In this document: piece by piece, positions 17,499-27,203 of the stretch
How the letters are laid out: each line of letters opens with the position of its first letter
Numbering within the stretch: position 1 is the first letter of the stretch
Source of the DNA: Streptomyces sp. R21
GTDB taxonomy: Bacteria; Actinomycetota; Actinomycetes; Streptomycetales; Streptomycetaceae
Direction: 5' to 3'
NCBI RefSeq assembly: GCF_041051975.1
Contig: NZ_CP163435.1
Location: 8,896,501-8,960,500 of the forward strand
DNA: 64,000 bases
Notes under the pieces: model-generated
Database searches by the model: none
What the model was told of the DNA's origin: nothing
The model's input: only the letters and a program-made list of their open reading frames with translations
Position numbers and translations under genes: made by a program

Positions 17499-19291
17499 GC
17501 GGTCTCCTCGATTTCTTCCAGTGTGTCCAGGGTGGTCCGGGCGCCGCTCAGCGCGGCCTCGTCGTCGGTCTCGCGGGTCACGACGGCCCGGTACCGGGCG
17601 TCGCTGTGCACCAGTTCGCGGTGCAGGCCGACCGCGGTGACCTCGCCCTCGTGGACCAGCACGACCCGGTCCGCGTGGTCCAGGAGCAGCGGCGAGGAGG
17701 TGAAGACGACCGTCGTGCGCCCGGAGCGCAGGGCACGCACCCCGTCGGCGACCCGTGCCTCGGTGTGCGAGTCGACGGCGGACGTCGGCTCGTCCAGGAC
17801 GAGCACCTCCGGGTCCGTGATCAGCGACCGGGCCAGCGCGAGACGCTGGCGTTGGCCGCCCGACAGGGACCGCCCGCGCTCGGTGATCGTGGCGTCCATC
17901 GGGTCCTCGGCGTCCAGCGACCCCTGGGCGAGTGCGTCCAGGACGTCGCCGCACTGCGCGGCGGCCAGCGCCTCGGCGGCGCTCACCGCACCGGAGGAGG
18001 GCACGTCGAGCAGTTCACGTAGCGCGCCCGACAGCAGCACCGGGTCCTTGTCCTGGACCAGGACGGCGGTGCGGGCCGAGTCGAGCGGCAGCTCGTCCAG
18101 CGGGACCCCGCCGAGCAGCGCCGAGGCGCCTTCCTCCGACGGGTGCCCGCCCAGCCGTTCGGCGAGCAGCCCTGCCGCGTCCGGGTCGCCGCACACCACG
18201 GCGGTGAGCCGTCCGGCGGGCGCCAGTAGTCCGGTCGCCGGGTCGTACAGATCGCCGGTCGGTACGACGGCCTCGCGCGAGCCCTCGGTGTCCGTCACCC
18301 GTTCCAGCGACAGCACGCGGGCGGCGCGCTTGGCGGACGGGCGGGAGAAGGAGTACGCCATGGCGATCTCCTCGAAGTGCCGCAGCGGATAGGTGAGCAG
18401 CATGACCGCGCTGTACACGGTGACCAGTTCGCCGACCGTGATCCGGCCGTCGCGGGCCAGGTGCACTCCGTGCCAGACGACGGCGATCATCAGCAGGCCC
18501 GGCAGCAGTACCTGGATCGCCGAGATCAGCGCCCACATCCGGGCACTGCGCACGGCAGCGTGCCGTACCTCCTGCGAGGCCCTGCGGTAGCGGTCCAGGA
18601 ACAGTTCCTCGCCGCCGATGCCGCGCAGCACCCGCAGGCCGGCAACGGTGTCCGAGGCCAGTTCGGTCGCGCGCCCGGCCTTCTCGCGCTGGACGTCGGC
18701 GCGCCGGGTCGCGCGAGGCAGCAGCGGCAGCACGGCGAGCGCCAGCACGGGCACGCCCACGGCGACGATCACGCCGAGCGCCGGCTGGTAGACGACCAGG
18801 CCCACGCAGACCAGCACCACGGTGACCGCCGCCGCCGCGAACCGCGACACGGCCTCGACGAACCAGCCGATCTTCTCGACATCGCCGGTGGAGACGGCGA
18901 CGACCTCACCGGCGGCGACGCGCCGGGTGAGCGCGGAGCCAAGGTGGGCCGTCTTGCGGGCCAGCAGTTGCTGGACGCGCGCGGCGGCCGTGATCCAGTT
19001 GGTGACGGCGGTCCGGTGCAGCATGGTGTCGCCCAGCGCGATCCCGACGCCGCACAGCACCATCAGCCCGCCGGCCAGGGCGAGCCGGGTGCCCGAGCGG
19101 TCGACGACCGCCTGGATGGCGAGGCCGACGCCGAACGGCAGCGCGGAGACGGCGACGAAGTGCAGCAGGCCCCAGGCGAGGGCCTTCATCTGTCCACCGA
19201 GCTGGTTGCGGCCGAGCCACCACAGGAAGCGGGGACCCGAGCGGGCGTCCGGTACGCCCGGGTCGGGATACGGAAGGTCTTGAATCTGCAT
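17495..19291 (-). CDS. ABC exporter half-transporter A (intact signature, degenerate Walker A)
   Basis: 598 residues from ATG 19291 (MQIQDLPYPDPG). The export domain has six predicted helices. In the nucleotide-binding domain the signature SLSGGQRQRLALAR and Walker B VLVLDEPTS are canonical, the Q-loop is VLVQDKDP, but Walker A is CGDPDAAGLLAE without the essential Lys, and the H-switch His is replaced (FTSSPLLL). It pairs with the next gene, whose defects are complementary. The frame is open far upstream, but only the stretch from 19291 resembles an exporter. Confidence 0.9.
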
Positions 19292-19381
19292 GACGTCCCA
19301 GTGGCTCGTGTCAGGGGTGATGGGTTGGGGGTGTGGGGCGGGAAAAAGGGGAGGCCGGGAGAGCAGGTGACCGGCCGACCG

Positions 19382-19400
19382 GCCGACGGCGACCGTCGGC
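19382..19400. other. perfect dyad in the ABC exporter / L,D-transpeptidase intergenic region
   Basis: GCCGACGG-CGA-CCGTCGGC within the 280-base divergent gap 19292-19571. It lies about 90 bases upstream of the exporter start and could be a regulator site or a 5'-UTR hairpin. An AT-rich patch at 19440-19460 probably marks promoter DNA. Nothing else in the gap is recognised. Confidence 0.45.
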
Positions 19401-19571
19401 AACAAACCGTGAAAGGTTCGCCTCGCAGCGTGGTGAGAAGCAAACGATTTTTGGCTCGCCGGCGCGGATTCGGCGCGAAGAGTGCGCATTTTGGTCCTGA
19501 ACCACCCGCATTTGGTGGGGAAGTCGGAAGGTGGGTGCAATCGTCCCGTACGCGATGCGACGATGGTCCTC

Positions 19572-20324
19572 ATGCGGACGGGTGCGATCGATGGTGCGGT
19601 GCGCGCGGGCTTCCTGGCGGTGGCCTGCGGTGTCCTTGTGATGTCCCTGGCGGCCTGCGGCAGTTCGGGCGGCGAGAGCAGTGCCAAGGGGGATGCGGGA
19701 TCCGGCGCCGGGACCGGCCACGCCCCGGCGCACACGGTCGACCTGAAGCGCATCCCCGACGTCGGCGACCGGTTGCGGGAGCAGATTCCGTCCGACTCCC
19801 GCCAGGTCGTCGCCGTCTACGGCGAAGGCCCGGACTCCGCGGACTCCGAGATCGTCCTGTACACGAAGGCCGGCTCCACCTGGGACCTGACCAGCAGTTG
19901 GGAGGGCCACAACGGGAAGAAGGGCTGGACCGCCGACCACCGGGAGGGCGACAAGCGCAGCCCCGTCGGGGTGTTCACGCTGACCGACGCGGGCGGCGCC
20001 CTAGCGGATCCCGGGGCCAGGCTGCCGTACACCCAGTCCGACTCCTTCCAGGCGCCCCGCTACTGGGCCGAGTCGCACTGGCACGACTTCGACTACGTCA
20101 TCGCCATCGACTACAACAGGGTCAAGGGCACCGCGCCGAACGACCCGACCCGTCCCGAGGGGCAGACCAAGGGCGGAAGCATCTGGCTGCACATGGACCA
20201 CGGCAGCGGTACGTCAGCGTGCGTGAGCCTGTCCAAGTCGGGCATGGAGTACCTGCTGCGCACGCTCGACCCGAATCAGCACCCTGTCGTGGTGATGGGG
20301 GACAAGGCGGACCTGAAGGCGTAG
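19572..20324 (+). CDS. L,D-transpeptidase (YkuD-type) lipoprotein
   Basis: 250 residues. A signal peptide ends in a lipobox SLAAC. The catalytic region is SIWLHMDHGSGTSACVSLSKSGM: the His and the Cys of SACVSL match the YkuD pattern, with the usual GCxR altered to ACVS. Such enzymes form 3-3 peptidoglycan cross-links or attach proteins to the wall. KRSPVGVFTLTDAGG is the typical pre-catalytic segment. ATG 19563 (MVLMRTG) is an alternative start. Confidence 0.8.
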   Translation: MRTGAIDGAVRAGFLAVACGVLVMSLAACGSSGGESSAKGDAGSGAGTGHAPAHTVDLKRIPDVGDRLREQIPSDSRQVVAVYGEGPDSADSEIVLYTKAGSTWDLTSSWEGHNGKKGWTADHREGDKRSPVGVFTLTDAGGALADPGARLPYTQSDSFQAPRYWAESHWHDFDYVIAIDYNRVKGTAPNDPTRPEGQTKGGSIWLHMDHGSGTSACVSLSKSGMEYLLRTLDPNQHPVVVMGDKADLKA

Positions 20325-20507
20325 TCGTCGTGGCCGAATGAGGACCACCCACGAAGTGCGGCCCCGCATCCCCGCCAGAGGACCGCCAGGACGCGGACCG
20401 CATGCCCGGAGGGGAACCGCACGCCCGGAGGCGGACCATGCCGGATGGGGGCGGCCCGGGTGACGACCCATTGCGGGCCGGGGCAACTCCCCCGTAGAAC
20501 ACCGCAC

Positions 20508-22112
20508 ATGAGAAGACGGATCATCATGTCCATGCTCGCCGCGGTGACCCTGCTGGTGAGCACCTTCCTCGGAGCGGGATCGGCCTCGGCCGCCCAACTC
20601 GCCGACCCGCCCGCCGAGTTCGGCACCGACTGGCACGACCCCCTGACGGCCGCCCCGCCGGTCGCCAAGCCTGCCGGCCGGTCCTGCGAAGTGACGCTCG
20701 CCCAGGCGCAGTTCCGCGACTTCACGCCCTACAAGGGCACGTACACGCCGCCGGACGGCTGCGGCGACCGGTGGAGCAAGGTCGTGCTGCGGCTCGACGG
20801 CAAGGTCAAGGGGCGGCAGTTCGACCGGCTCGGCTATCTGCACGTCGGGGGCGTCGAGATCCTTCGTACGTCGACCCCGGAGCCCTCCCCCGACGGTATC
20901 GAGTGGTCCGTCGAGAAGGACGTGACGCGCTACAGCGACACCTTCCGGCAAGGCCGCGACGTCGAGATGCTCATCGGCAACGTCGTCGACGACACGTACA
21001 CCGGGGTGATCGACGTCAAGGCGACGCTGACCTTCTACGCCGCCCAGGGCAAGGCCGCCCGGACACCCGACCGCGTCCTCACGCTCCAGAACGGCACGCT
21101 CACCACCCCGCGCAACAGCGAGCGCATCGTCGCCGAGGTGTACGCGACCGGCTCGGGCGGCGGCTGCGAAGAGTACTGGTATCTGACGGTGCCCGACGCC
21201 GCGCCGTACTCCTGCAAGGCCGATCACGGTCCCTACCGCGAGGTGCAGATCAAGGTCGACGGCCAACTCGCCGGAATCGCCGAGCCGTTCCCGACCGTGT
21301 GGACGGGCGGCTGGTCCAACCCCTTCCTCTGGTACGTGATTCCGGGCCCGCGGGCCTTCGACATCAAGCCCATCGAGTACGACCTGACGCCGTTCGCGGG
21401 GTTGCTCAACGACGGCCGCCCGCACCAGGTCGACGTCTCCGTCGTCGGCGTTCCCGAGGGGCAGACCGGCTGGAGTGCCCCGGTCAACGTCCTTGTCTGG
21501 CAGGACACGCACCGCGAGCACGTCACGGGCGCGCTCACCGAGGTCAGGGCCGGTGACATCGCCAACTCCTCGACATACACGCCCGGTTCGGAGCAGCGCC
21601 TCGACACCGACGGCGGCCACCGGCTGACCGTCGCCGGATACGTCGACACCTCGCACGGCCGGGTGAGGACGACCGTCAGCCGGGCGCTCGCGAACACCTC
21701 CGTGCACCGTTGGACCGACGGCGAGAGCACCGACGGCCTCAAGGCCACCTGGAGCGACGACGAGAGCGTCACCGTCGACGGACGTGGACCGGCCCGGACG
21801 ACGCGCACGCACCGCACGTACACCATGGACGGCACGACAACCCTCGGCGCGGACGACCGGCTGCGCACCGTCCTGACGCTCGGCGACCGGGCGGCGGTCG
21901 TCGAGACGAGCGGCGGCCGACGCACCGCGTGGTCCCGGCTCGACGACACCTACACGGGCGACGCGACGTATACGGCGAACGTGCCGCGCGATCAACGCCA
22001 TGCGGTCGGCACGACGAGCGAGCGCTACCGGCTGTACGGCTCGAACGGCTGCTACGACCGCAGTCTGACTACCGTTCAGGGAGTGCTCACCCAGGACCGC
22101 AGGGACTGCTGA
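20508..22112 (+). CDS. secreted peptide-N4-asparagine amidase A-like protein
   Basis: 534 residues with a signal peptide (cut near ASAAQLADPP). The body matches the PNGase A family known from plants and fungi: CEVTLAQAQFRDF, GDRWSKVVLRLDGKVKGRQFDR, VGGVEILRTSTPEPSPDGIEW and PNPFLWYVIPG-like SNPFLWYVIPGPRAFD. These enzymes release N-glycans from glycopeptides; activity here is inferred. Ribosome binding is weak at 20508; ATG 20526 (MSMLAAV) also leaves a full signal peptide. Directly upstream (20397-20436) is a 19-bp imperfect tandem repeat. Confidence 0.8.
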   Translation: MRRRIIMSMLAAVTLLVSTFLGAGSASAAQLADPPAEFGTDWHDPLTAAPPVAKPAGRSCEVTLAQAQFRDFTPYKGTYTPPDGCGDRWSKVVLRLDGKVKGRQFDRLGYLHVGGVEILRTSTPEPSPDGIEWSVEKDVTRYSDTFRQGRDVEMLIGNVVDDTYTGVIDVKATLTFYAAQGKAARTPDRVLTLQNGTLTTPRNSERIVAEVYATGSGGGCEEYWYLTVPDAAPYSCKADHGPYREVQIKVDGQLAGIAEPFPTVWTGGWSNPFLWYVIPGPRAFDIKPIEYDLTPFAGLLNDGRPHQVDVSVVGVPEGQTGWSAPVNVLVWQDTHREHVTGALTEVRAGDIANSSTYTPGSEQRLDTDGGHRLTVAGYVDTSHGRVRTTVSRALANTSVHRWTDGESTDGLKATWSDDESVTVDGRGPARTTRTHRTYTMDGTTTLGADDRLRTVLTLGDRAAVVETSGGRRTAWSRLDDTYTGDATYTANVPRDQRHAVGTTSERYRLYGSNGCYDRSLTTVQGVLTQDRRDC

Positions 22113-22218
22113 GGGAGACCGCGACTGCTGGGGCGGAACAAGTCGCACGTTGAATGATTTACACGGGCGTCACACGGAGGTAGCCACCGGAATCATCGCC
22201 TCCTCAATAGTGAGCGGC

Positions 22219-22236
22219 GCGGAAGTGCTTTTCCGC
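22219..22236 (+). other. small hairpin in the leader of the dicarboxylate symporter gene
   Basis: GCGGAA-gtgctt-TTCCGC lies 30-47 bases upstream of the GTG at 22266. Could be a 5'-UTR structure; the rest of 22113-22265 shows no clear site. Confidence 0.35.
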
Positions 22237-22265
22237 ATACAGGAATCCCCCCGGAGGAGTGCCCC

Positions 22266-23675
22266 GTGCCGCCGTCTGTATCGTCCCCGCGTCGCGTCGC
22301 ACGCATACTGCGTACCTCACTGTTCGCGCAGGTCGCCTGCGCCCTCGTGCTCGGAATCGTCGTCGGGAAGCTGTGGCCCGACGTGGCCACGGACCTCTCG
22401 CCGCTCGGCGACGGTTTCACACGACTCATCAAGACGATCATCTCGCCGCTCGTGTTCTGCGTGGTCGTCGTCGGCATCGCCAAGGCCGGTGACCTGAAGG
22501 CGTTCGGCCGGATCGGGCTCAAGGCCCTGATCTGGTTCGAGGTCGCCTCCACGGTGGCCCTGCTCATCGGCCTGGTCGCTGCCAACGTTGTCCAGCCCGG
22601 CTCGGGGATGCACGTCGACCCGTCCACGCTCGACACGTCGGCGGTCGACGCGAAGACGGGCGGCGGCTCGCTGCCCTCGACCACCGAGTTCATCGTCAAC
22701 GCGCTTCCCACCAGTTTCATCGGCGCCTTCGCCGAGAACTCGCTGCTCCAGGTGCTGATTCTGGCCTGCCTGGTGGGCGCCGCGCTGCTGCACCTCGGCC
22801 ACACCAAGGTGCCGCAGGTCCTGCCCGCCATCGAGCAGGCCCAGGAGATCATCTTCGCGATCGTCAGCTTCGTCATGCGACTCGCCCCGATCGCCGTGTT
22901 CGGTGCGATGGCCGTGCTGATCGGCCAGTACGGGCTCGGCGTGATCGAGACGTACGCGAAGCTGATCATCCTGTGCTACGCCGCTGCCGCGCTGTTCATC
23001 GCGCTGCTCGCCGTCGCTCTGCGGCTGGTCACCGGACTGAGCCTGTGGAAGTTCCTGCGCTACATCCGCGAGGAGATGCTCCTCGCGCTCGGCACCGCCT
23101 CCACCGAGTCCGTCCTGCCGCGCGTGATGCAGAAGCTGCGCAAGGCCGGCGCCCGCGACGACGCCGTGGGCCTGGTGCTGCCGACGGGGTACTCCTTCAA
23201 CCTCGACGGCGCCTCGCTCTACCTGTCCATCGGCACGCTGTTCATCTCCCAGGCTGTGGGCGTGGACCTCAGCCTGAGCCAGCAGATCACCGTGGTCCTG
23301 GTGCTCATGCTCACCAGCAAGGGCATGGCGGGCATCCCCGGTTCGGCCTTCCTCGCCCTGTCCGCCACCGCCTCCTCGCTCGGGGCCATCCCCGCCGGCG
23401 CCGTCGCCCTGTTGCTCGGTGTGGACCGCATCATGGACTCGATGCGCGTCGTGACGAACCTGCTCGGCAACTGCGTCGCCGTCTTCGCCGTGTCCCGTTG
23501 GGAGGGCGCGCTGGACCTGGAGCGGGCGAGGAAGGTGCTGGACGGCGAGGTCGTGCCCGCATCCGAAGCCGAGGAGCCGGACGCGGCAGAGAAGGCCACG
23601 GACACGGCTGGCGAGACCCCGAAGGCCGTGGTCCCCGCCCAGTCGGCCAAGGAGCCCGCATCCGAGGCCAGTTGA
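22266..23675 (+). CDS. dctA: dicarboxylate:cation symporter (DctA-like)
   Basis: 469 residues. Polytopic transporter of the DAACS family: LIKTIISPLVFCVVVVGIA, the Ser-rich re-entrant TASTESVLPRVMQKL, GYSFNLDGASLYL and TSKGMAGIPGSAFLALSAT are the substrate and cation binding motifs. It imports C4-dicarboxylates with protons or Na+. A hydrophilic 60-residue C-terminal tail follows. GTG 22266 has GGAGG nine bases upstream. It converges with the FAD/Fe-S dehydrogenase, leaving only 16 bases. Confidence 0.93.
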   Translation: MPPSVSSPRRVARILRTSLFAQVACALVLGIVVGKLWPDVATDLSPLGDGFTRLIKTIISPLVFCVVVVGIAKAGDLKAFGRIGLKALIWFEVASTVALLIGLVAANVVQPGSGMHVDPSTLDTSAVDAKTGGGSLPSTTEFIVNALPTSFIGAFAENSLLQVLILACLVGAALLHLGHTKVPQVLPAIEQAQEIIFAIVSFVMRLAPIAVFGAMAVLIGQYGLGVIETYAKLIILCYAAAALFIALLAVALRLVTGLSLWKFLRYIREEMLLALGTASTESVLPRVMQKLRKAGARDDAVGLVLPTGYSFNLDGASLYLSIGTLFISQAVGVDLSLSQQITVVLVLMLTSKGMAGIPGSAFLALSATASSLGAIPAGAVALLLGVDRIMDSMRVVTNLLGNCVAVFAVSRWEGALDLERARKVLDGEVVPASEAEEPDAAEKATDTAGETPKAVVPAQSAKEPASEAS

Positions 23676-23691
23676 CGGACCAGGTGACTGT

Positions 23692-26628
23692 TCAGTTGCT
23701 CGGATGATGATCCGGACGGGTCGCGCGCTCCAGCTCCAGCAGGACGGAGCGGTAGCCGCGGCCCGTCGCGTGGTCCATGCCCACCTCGCACATACGGTTC
23801 GCGGAGAGGTACGCGTCGAAGGTCCGGGAGGCGACGAACGCCGCCTCCTTGCGCGTGGCCGACTCGGTGAGCTCCTTGTGCAGCATGCCGCGATCGCCCG
23901 CGAAGGCGCAGCACCCGGCGTCGTCCGGCACGACCACCTCGTCGGCGCAGGCCTCGGCGAGGGTGCGCAGCGCTGCCTCGTCGCCCAAGTGGCGCATGGA
24001 GCAGGTGGGATGGAGCACCGCGGAGTCCACGGTGCGGTGCACGGCGAGGCGGGGGAGCAGCTCCTCGGCGGCCCACACCAGGGAGTCGACGATCGTCAGC
24101 TCCCGGTGCAACTCCCGGTTGTCGGCGGTGAGATACGGCACGACCTCGTGCGCGAGGCCGAGCGTGCAGGAGGAGGCGTCCACGACGAGCGGCAGCGTGC
24201 CGCCCGCCGTCCAGCCCCAGGCGGCCTCGACGACGCGGTTGGCCATGACCGCGTTGCCCGCGTCGTAGCCCTTGGAGTGCCAGATCGTCCCGCAGCACGT
24301 GCCCGCCACATCGTCCGGAATCCAAACCGGCCTCCCCGCGCGCGTGGAGAGCGCCACGACGGCGCGGGGGAGTGACACATCACCGGGGCTGGCGAAGATG
24401 CGGTTGACGCAGGCCGGGTAGTAGACGGCGACGGCGCCCACGCGTGCGGTGTGCGGCCTTTTGTGAGAGGCCGCACCAGGGATGCCGGTCAGCCACTCGG
24501 GCACGAGATCGGGCCGCAGCACCTTGCGCGCCGCGCGCGTCAGGGCCGTCACCCACCGGTCGTCGAGACGGCTCGCGGCGGCCACGGCCAGCCGGGCCGA
24601 CGCCTCGACGGCCCCGAAGTGGCGCGCGGCCAGCGCCGCCGCCCTCTCCTCGCGCGGTGAGTGCAGTGCGTGCCGGAAGTCCTTCATCAGCGCGCCGGTG
24701 TCGATGCCCACCGGGCAGGCGATCCGGCACGTCGAGTCGCCCGCGCAGGTGTCCACCGCCTCGTACCCGTACGCCTCCAACAGGCCGTTCTCCACCGGGG
24801 AGCCGTCCGGCTGGCGCATCATCTCCCGGCGCAGCATGATGCGTTGGCGCGGTGTGGTCGTCACATCCTTGCTGGGACAGGTCGGTTCGCAGAAACCGCA
24901 CTCGATGCACGGGTCGGCGATCGGCTCGACGCGCGGGATCGTCTTCAGGCCACGCAGATGCGCCCGGGGGTCGCGGTCGAGCACGATGCGCGGCGCGAGC
25001 ACCCCGTCGGGATCGATCAGCTGCTTCGTGCGCCACATCAACTCCGTGGCCCTGGGACCCCATTCGAGCTCCAGGAACGGCGCGATGTTGCGTCCGGTGG
25101 CGTGCTCCGCCTTCAGCGAGCCGTCGAACCGCTCGACGGTGAGGCGGCAGAACTCGTCCATGAAGGCCGCGTACCGCTCCACATCGGTGGGCTGCGCCGC
25201 GTCGAAGGCGAGCAGGAAGTGCAGATTGCCGTGCGCCGCATGTCCGGCGACCGCCGCGTCGAAACCGTGCCGCGTCTGCAGGTCGAGCAGTGCCTCGCAG
25301 GCCTCGGCGAGTCGCCCGGGCGGCACCGCGAAGTCCTCGGTGATCAGCGTGGTGCCCGAGGGGCGCGCGCCGCCGACCGCGGTGACGAACGCCTTGCGCG
25401 CCTTCCAGTAGCCCGCGATCGTCTTCGGGTCCCGGGTGAAAGTGTTGGTCACCGAGGCGGCGGGCGCGACGAGTTCGACCCCTTCGAGCACCCGGTCGGC
25501 CGCCTCCTCGTACGCCTCCTGCCGAGTCGCGTCCGCGGCGCGGAACTCCACGAGGAGCGCGGCCGTCGACCGGGGCAGACCGGCCCAGTCCGCGGGCACG
25601 CCCTCGACGCGGACGGAGGCGCGCAGTGTGTTGCCGTCCATCAACTCCACGGCGCGTGCGCCCGCTTCGTTGAAGAGCGGCACGGCGGCCGCCGCCGCGG
25701 GCAGGGACGGGAAGAAGAGCAACCCCGCGGTGACGCACCGGTCCAGCGGCAGCGTGTCGAAGACGACCTCCGCGATGAAGCCGAAGGTTCCCTCGGAGCC
25801 GACCATCAGGCCGCGCAGGACCTGCACCGGCGTCGAGCCGTCCAGGAACGCGTCCAGGCGGTAGCCGTTGGTGTTCTTGATCGCGTACTTGGCGCGGATC
25901 CTGGCGACCAGCTCCGGGTCCGCCTCGATCTCCGCCTTGAGCTCCATCAGCCCGACGCACAGGGCGGGTTCGGCGTGCGCGAGCTGCTCGTCGGCGTCCG
26001 CCTCAGCCGTGTCGACGACCGTGCCGGTGGGCAGCACGAAGGTGAGCGAGGCGAGGGTGCGGTAGGAGTTGCGGGTGGTGCCCGCCGTCATGCCGGAGGC
26101 GTTGTTGGCGACCACCCCGCCGAGCGTGCAGGCGATCGCGCTGGCCGGGTCGGGGCCGAGCACGCGCCCGTGGCGGGCGAGCGCGGCGTTGGCGCGGGCG
26201 ACGGTCGTGCCGGGCCCGATGCGCGCCCGCTCGCCACCGCTGAGGACCTCGACCCCCGTCCAGTGCCGGCGGACGTCGACGAGGATGTCCTCGCCCTGCG
26301 CCTGCCCGTTGAGGGAGGTCCCGGCCGCGCGGAAGACGACCTCGCGGCCCCTGCCGTGCGCGTACGACAGGATCGCCGACACGTCGTCGATGTCCTCGGG
26401 GACCACCACGACCTGCGGGACGAACCGGTAGGGGCTGGCGTCGGAGGCGTAGCGGACGAGGTCCGAGACCTTGGTGAGCACCTTGTCGGCGCCGAGCAGA
26501 GCGGCAAGGTCGCTGCTCAGCGGCTCGGGCGTGCCCCCGGCGCGGTCCTCGGGCACCCGGTCGGGCGCGGGCGTCTCGGGGCGGGCGGCAGGGCGCAGCG
26601 CGTCCGGGTCCGGCTCCAGCAGGGGCAT
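23692..26628 (-). CDS. FAD-binding and 4Fe-4S dehydrogenase, D-lactate/glycolate-oxidase type
   Basis: 978 residues, a fusion of a GlcD/Dld-type FAD domain and a GlpC-like iron-sulfur domain. The FAD-binding site is FRAAGTSLNGQAQGEDILVD and GGVVANNASGMTAGT; the Fe-S part has two cysteine clusters (CIECGFCEPTCP and CAGDSTCRIACP) and two CCG-type motifs (CCGTIWH and CCAFAGDRG). It probably oxidises a 2-hydroxy acid such as D-lactate and passes electrons to the quinone pool. GAGGAG lies six bases before ATG 26628. It follows the MarR gene by 24 bases and may be under its control. The neighbouring dicarboxylate symporter fits organic-acid use. Confidence 0.88.
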   Translation of the reverse strand: MPLLEPDPDALRPAARPETPAPDRVPEDRAGGTPEPLSSDLAALLGADKVLTKVSDLVRYASDASPYRFVPQVVVVPEDIDDVSAILSYAHGRGREVVFRAAGTSLNGQAQGEDILVDVRRHWTGVEVLSGGERARIGPGTTVARANAALARHGRVLGPDPASAIACTLGGVVANNASGMTAGTTRNSYRTLASLTFVLPTGTVVDTAEADADEQLAHAEPALCVGLMELKAEIEADPELVARIRAKYAIKNTNGYRLDAFLDGSTPVQVLRGLMVGSEGTFGFIAEVVFDTLPLDRCVTAGLLFFPSLPAAAAAVPLFNEAGARAVELMDGNTLRASVRVEGVPADWAGLPRSTAALLVEFRAADATRQEAYEEAADRVLEGVELVAPAASVTNTFTRDPKTIAGYWKARKAFVTAVGGARPSGTTLITEDFAVPPGRLAEACEALLDLQTRHGFDAAVAGHAAHGNLHFLLAFDAAQPTDVERYAAFMDEFCRLTVERFDGSLKAEHATGRNIAPFLELEWGPRATELMWRTKQLIDPDGVLAPRIVLDRDPRAHLRGLKTIPRVEPIADPCIECGFCEPTCPSKDVTTTPRQRIMLRREMMRQPDGSPVENGLLEAYGYEAVDTCAGDSTCRIACPVGIDTGALMKDFRHALHSPREERAAALAARHFGAVEASARLAVAAASRLDDRWVTALTRAARKVLRPDLVPEWLTGIPGAASHKRPHTARVGAVAVYYPACVNRIFASPGDVSLPRAVVALSTRAGRPVWIPDDVAGTCCGTIWHSKGYDAGNAVMANRVVEAAWGWTAGGTLPLVVDASSCTLGLAHEVVPYLTADNRELHRELTIVDSLVWAAEELLPRLAVHRTVDSAVLHPTCSMRHLGDEAALRTLAEACADEVVVPDDAGCCAFAGDRGMLHKELTESATRKEAAFVASRTFDAYLSANRMCEVGMDHATGRGYRSVLLELERATRPDHHPSN

Positions 26629-26652
26629 CCCGCACTCCTCACACCAGATGGC

Positions 26653-27108
26653 TCAGCAGCGGCGCTCCATCTCGGGGCTGCCGTCGATCAGGGTGTCCAG
26701 CAGCCCGCCGAGCACCTCGCGCTGCTCGTCCGTCAACGGAGCCAGGATCTCCTCCGCCGCCGACCGGCGCGCGCCGCGCAGCTCCCCCAGAGCCTTGCGG
26801 CCCTCGTCCGTGACCTCGATCCGGATCACCCGCCGGTTGGTGGGGTCGGGGACGCGGCGCACCTTGCCGCTCGCCTCCAGGCCGTCGACCAGCGTGGTCA
26901 CGGCCCGGGGCACCACCTCCAGCCGCTCGGCCAGATCGGCCATGCGGGGCGGTGAGCCGTAGTGCGCGAGGGTACGCAGCAGCCGGGACTGCGCCGGGGT
27001 GATGCCGAGACCGCGGTGCTCCAGATGGCGCTTCTGGATGCGGTGCACGCGGCGGGTCAGCCGCAGCAGCTGCTCGGCGAGCAGGCCGTCGGCGTCGGGG
27101 GTGCTCAT
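26653..27108 (-). CDS. MarR-family transcriptional regulator
   Basis: 151 residues. Winged helix: LGITPAQSRLLRTLAHYGSPPRMADLAERLEVVPRAVTTLVDGLEASG is the recognition region, followed by the wing VRRVPDPTNRRVIRIEVT. It is divergent from an ABC exporter and upstream of the FAD/Fe-S dehydrogenase on its own strand. A dyad at 27134-27158 lies between the divergent starts, so it probably represses both itself and the exporter. Confidence 0.92.
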   Translation of the reverse strand: MSTPDADGLLAEQLLRLTRRVHRIQKRHLEHRGLGITPAQSRLLRTLAHYGSPPRMADLAERLEVVPRAVTTLVDGLEASGKVRRVPDPTNRRVIRIEVTDEGRKALGELRGARRSAAEEILAPLTDEQREVLGGLLDTLIDGSPEMERRC

Positions 27109-27133
27109 GCCGGGAACAATATCAGGACCTTAT

Positions 27134-27158
27134 TCATTGTGAGTATAGGTAACAATGA
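27134..27158. promoter_or_regulatory. likely MarR operator
   Basis: TCATTGT and ACAATGA form a perfect inverted repeat around an 11-base spacer, in an AT-rich patch midway between the divergent MarR and ABC exporter genes. A -10-like TATAGGT lies in the spacer. Confidence 0.7.
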
Positions 27159-27203
27159 GCTAAGCTCCGTCAATCCGATTCAGCTCACCTTCGTAGGAGC
27201 CCA

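Noticed and set aside
20397..20436. 19-bp tandem repeat as an attachment site or insertion mark
   Set aside because: Two and a half imperfect copies only, with no mobile gene next to them.
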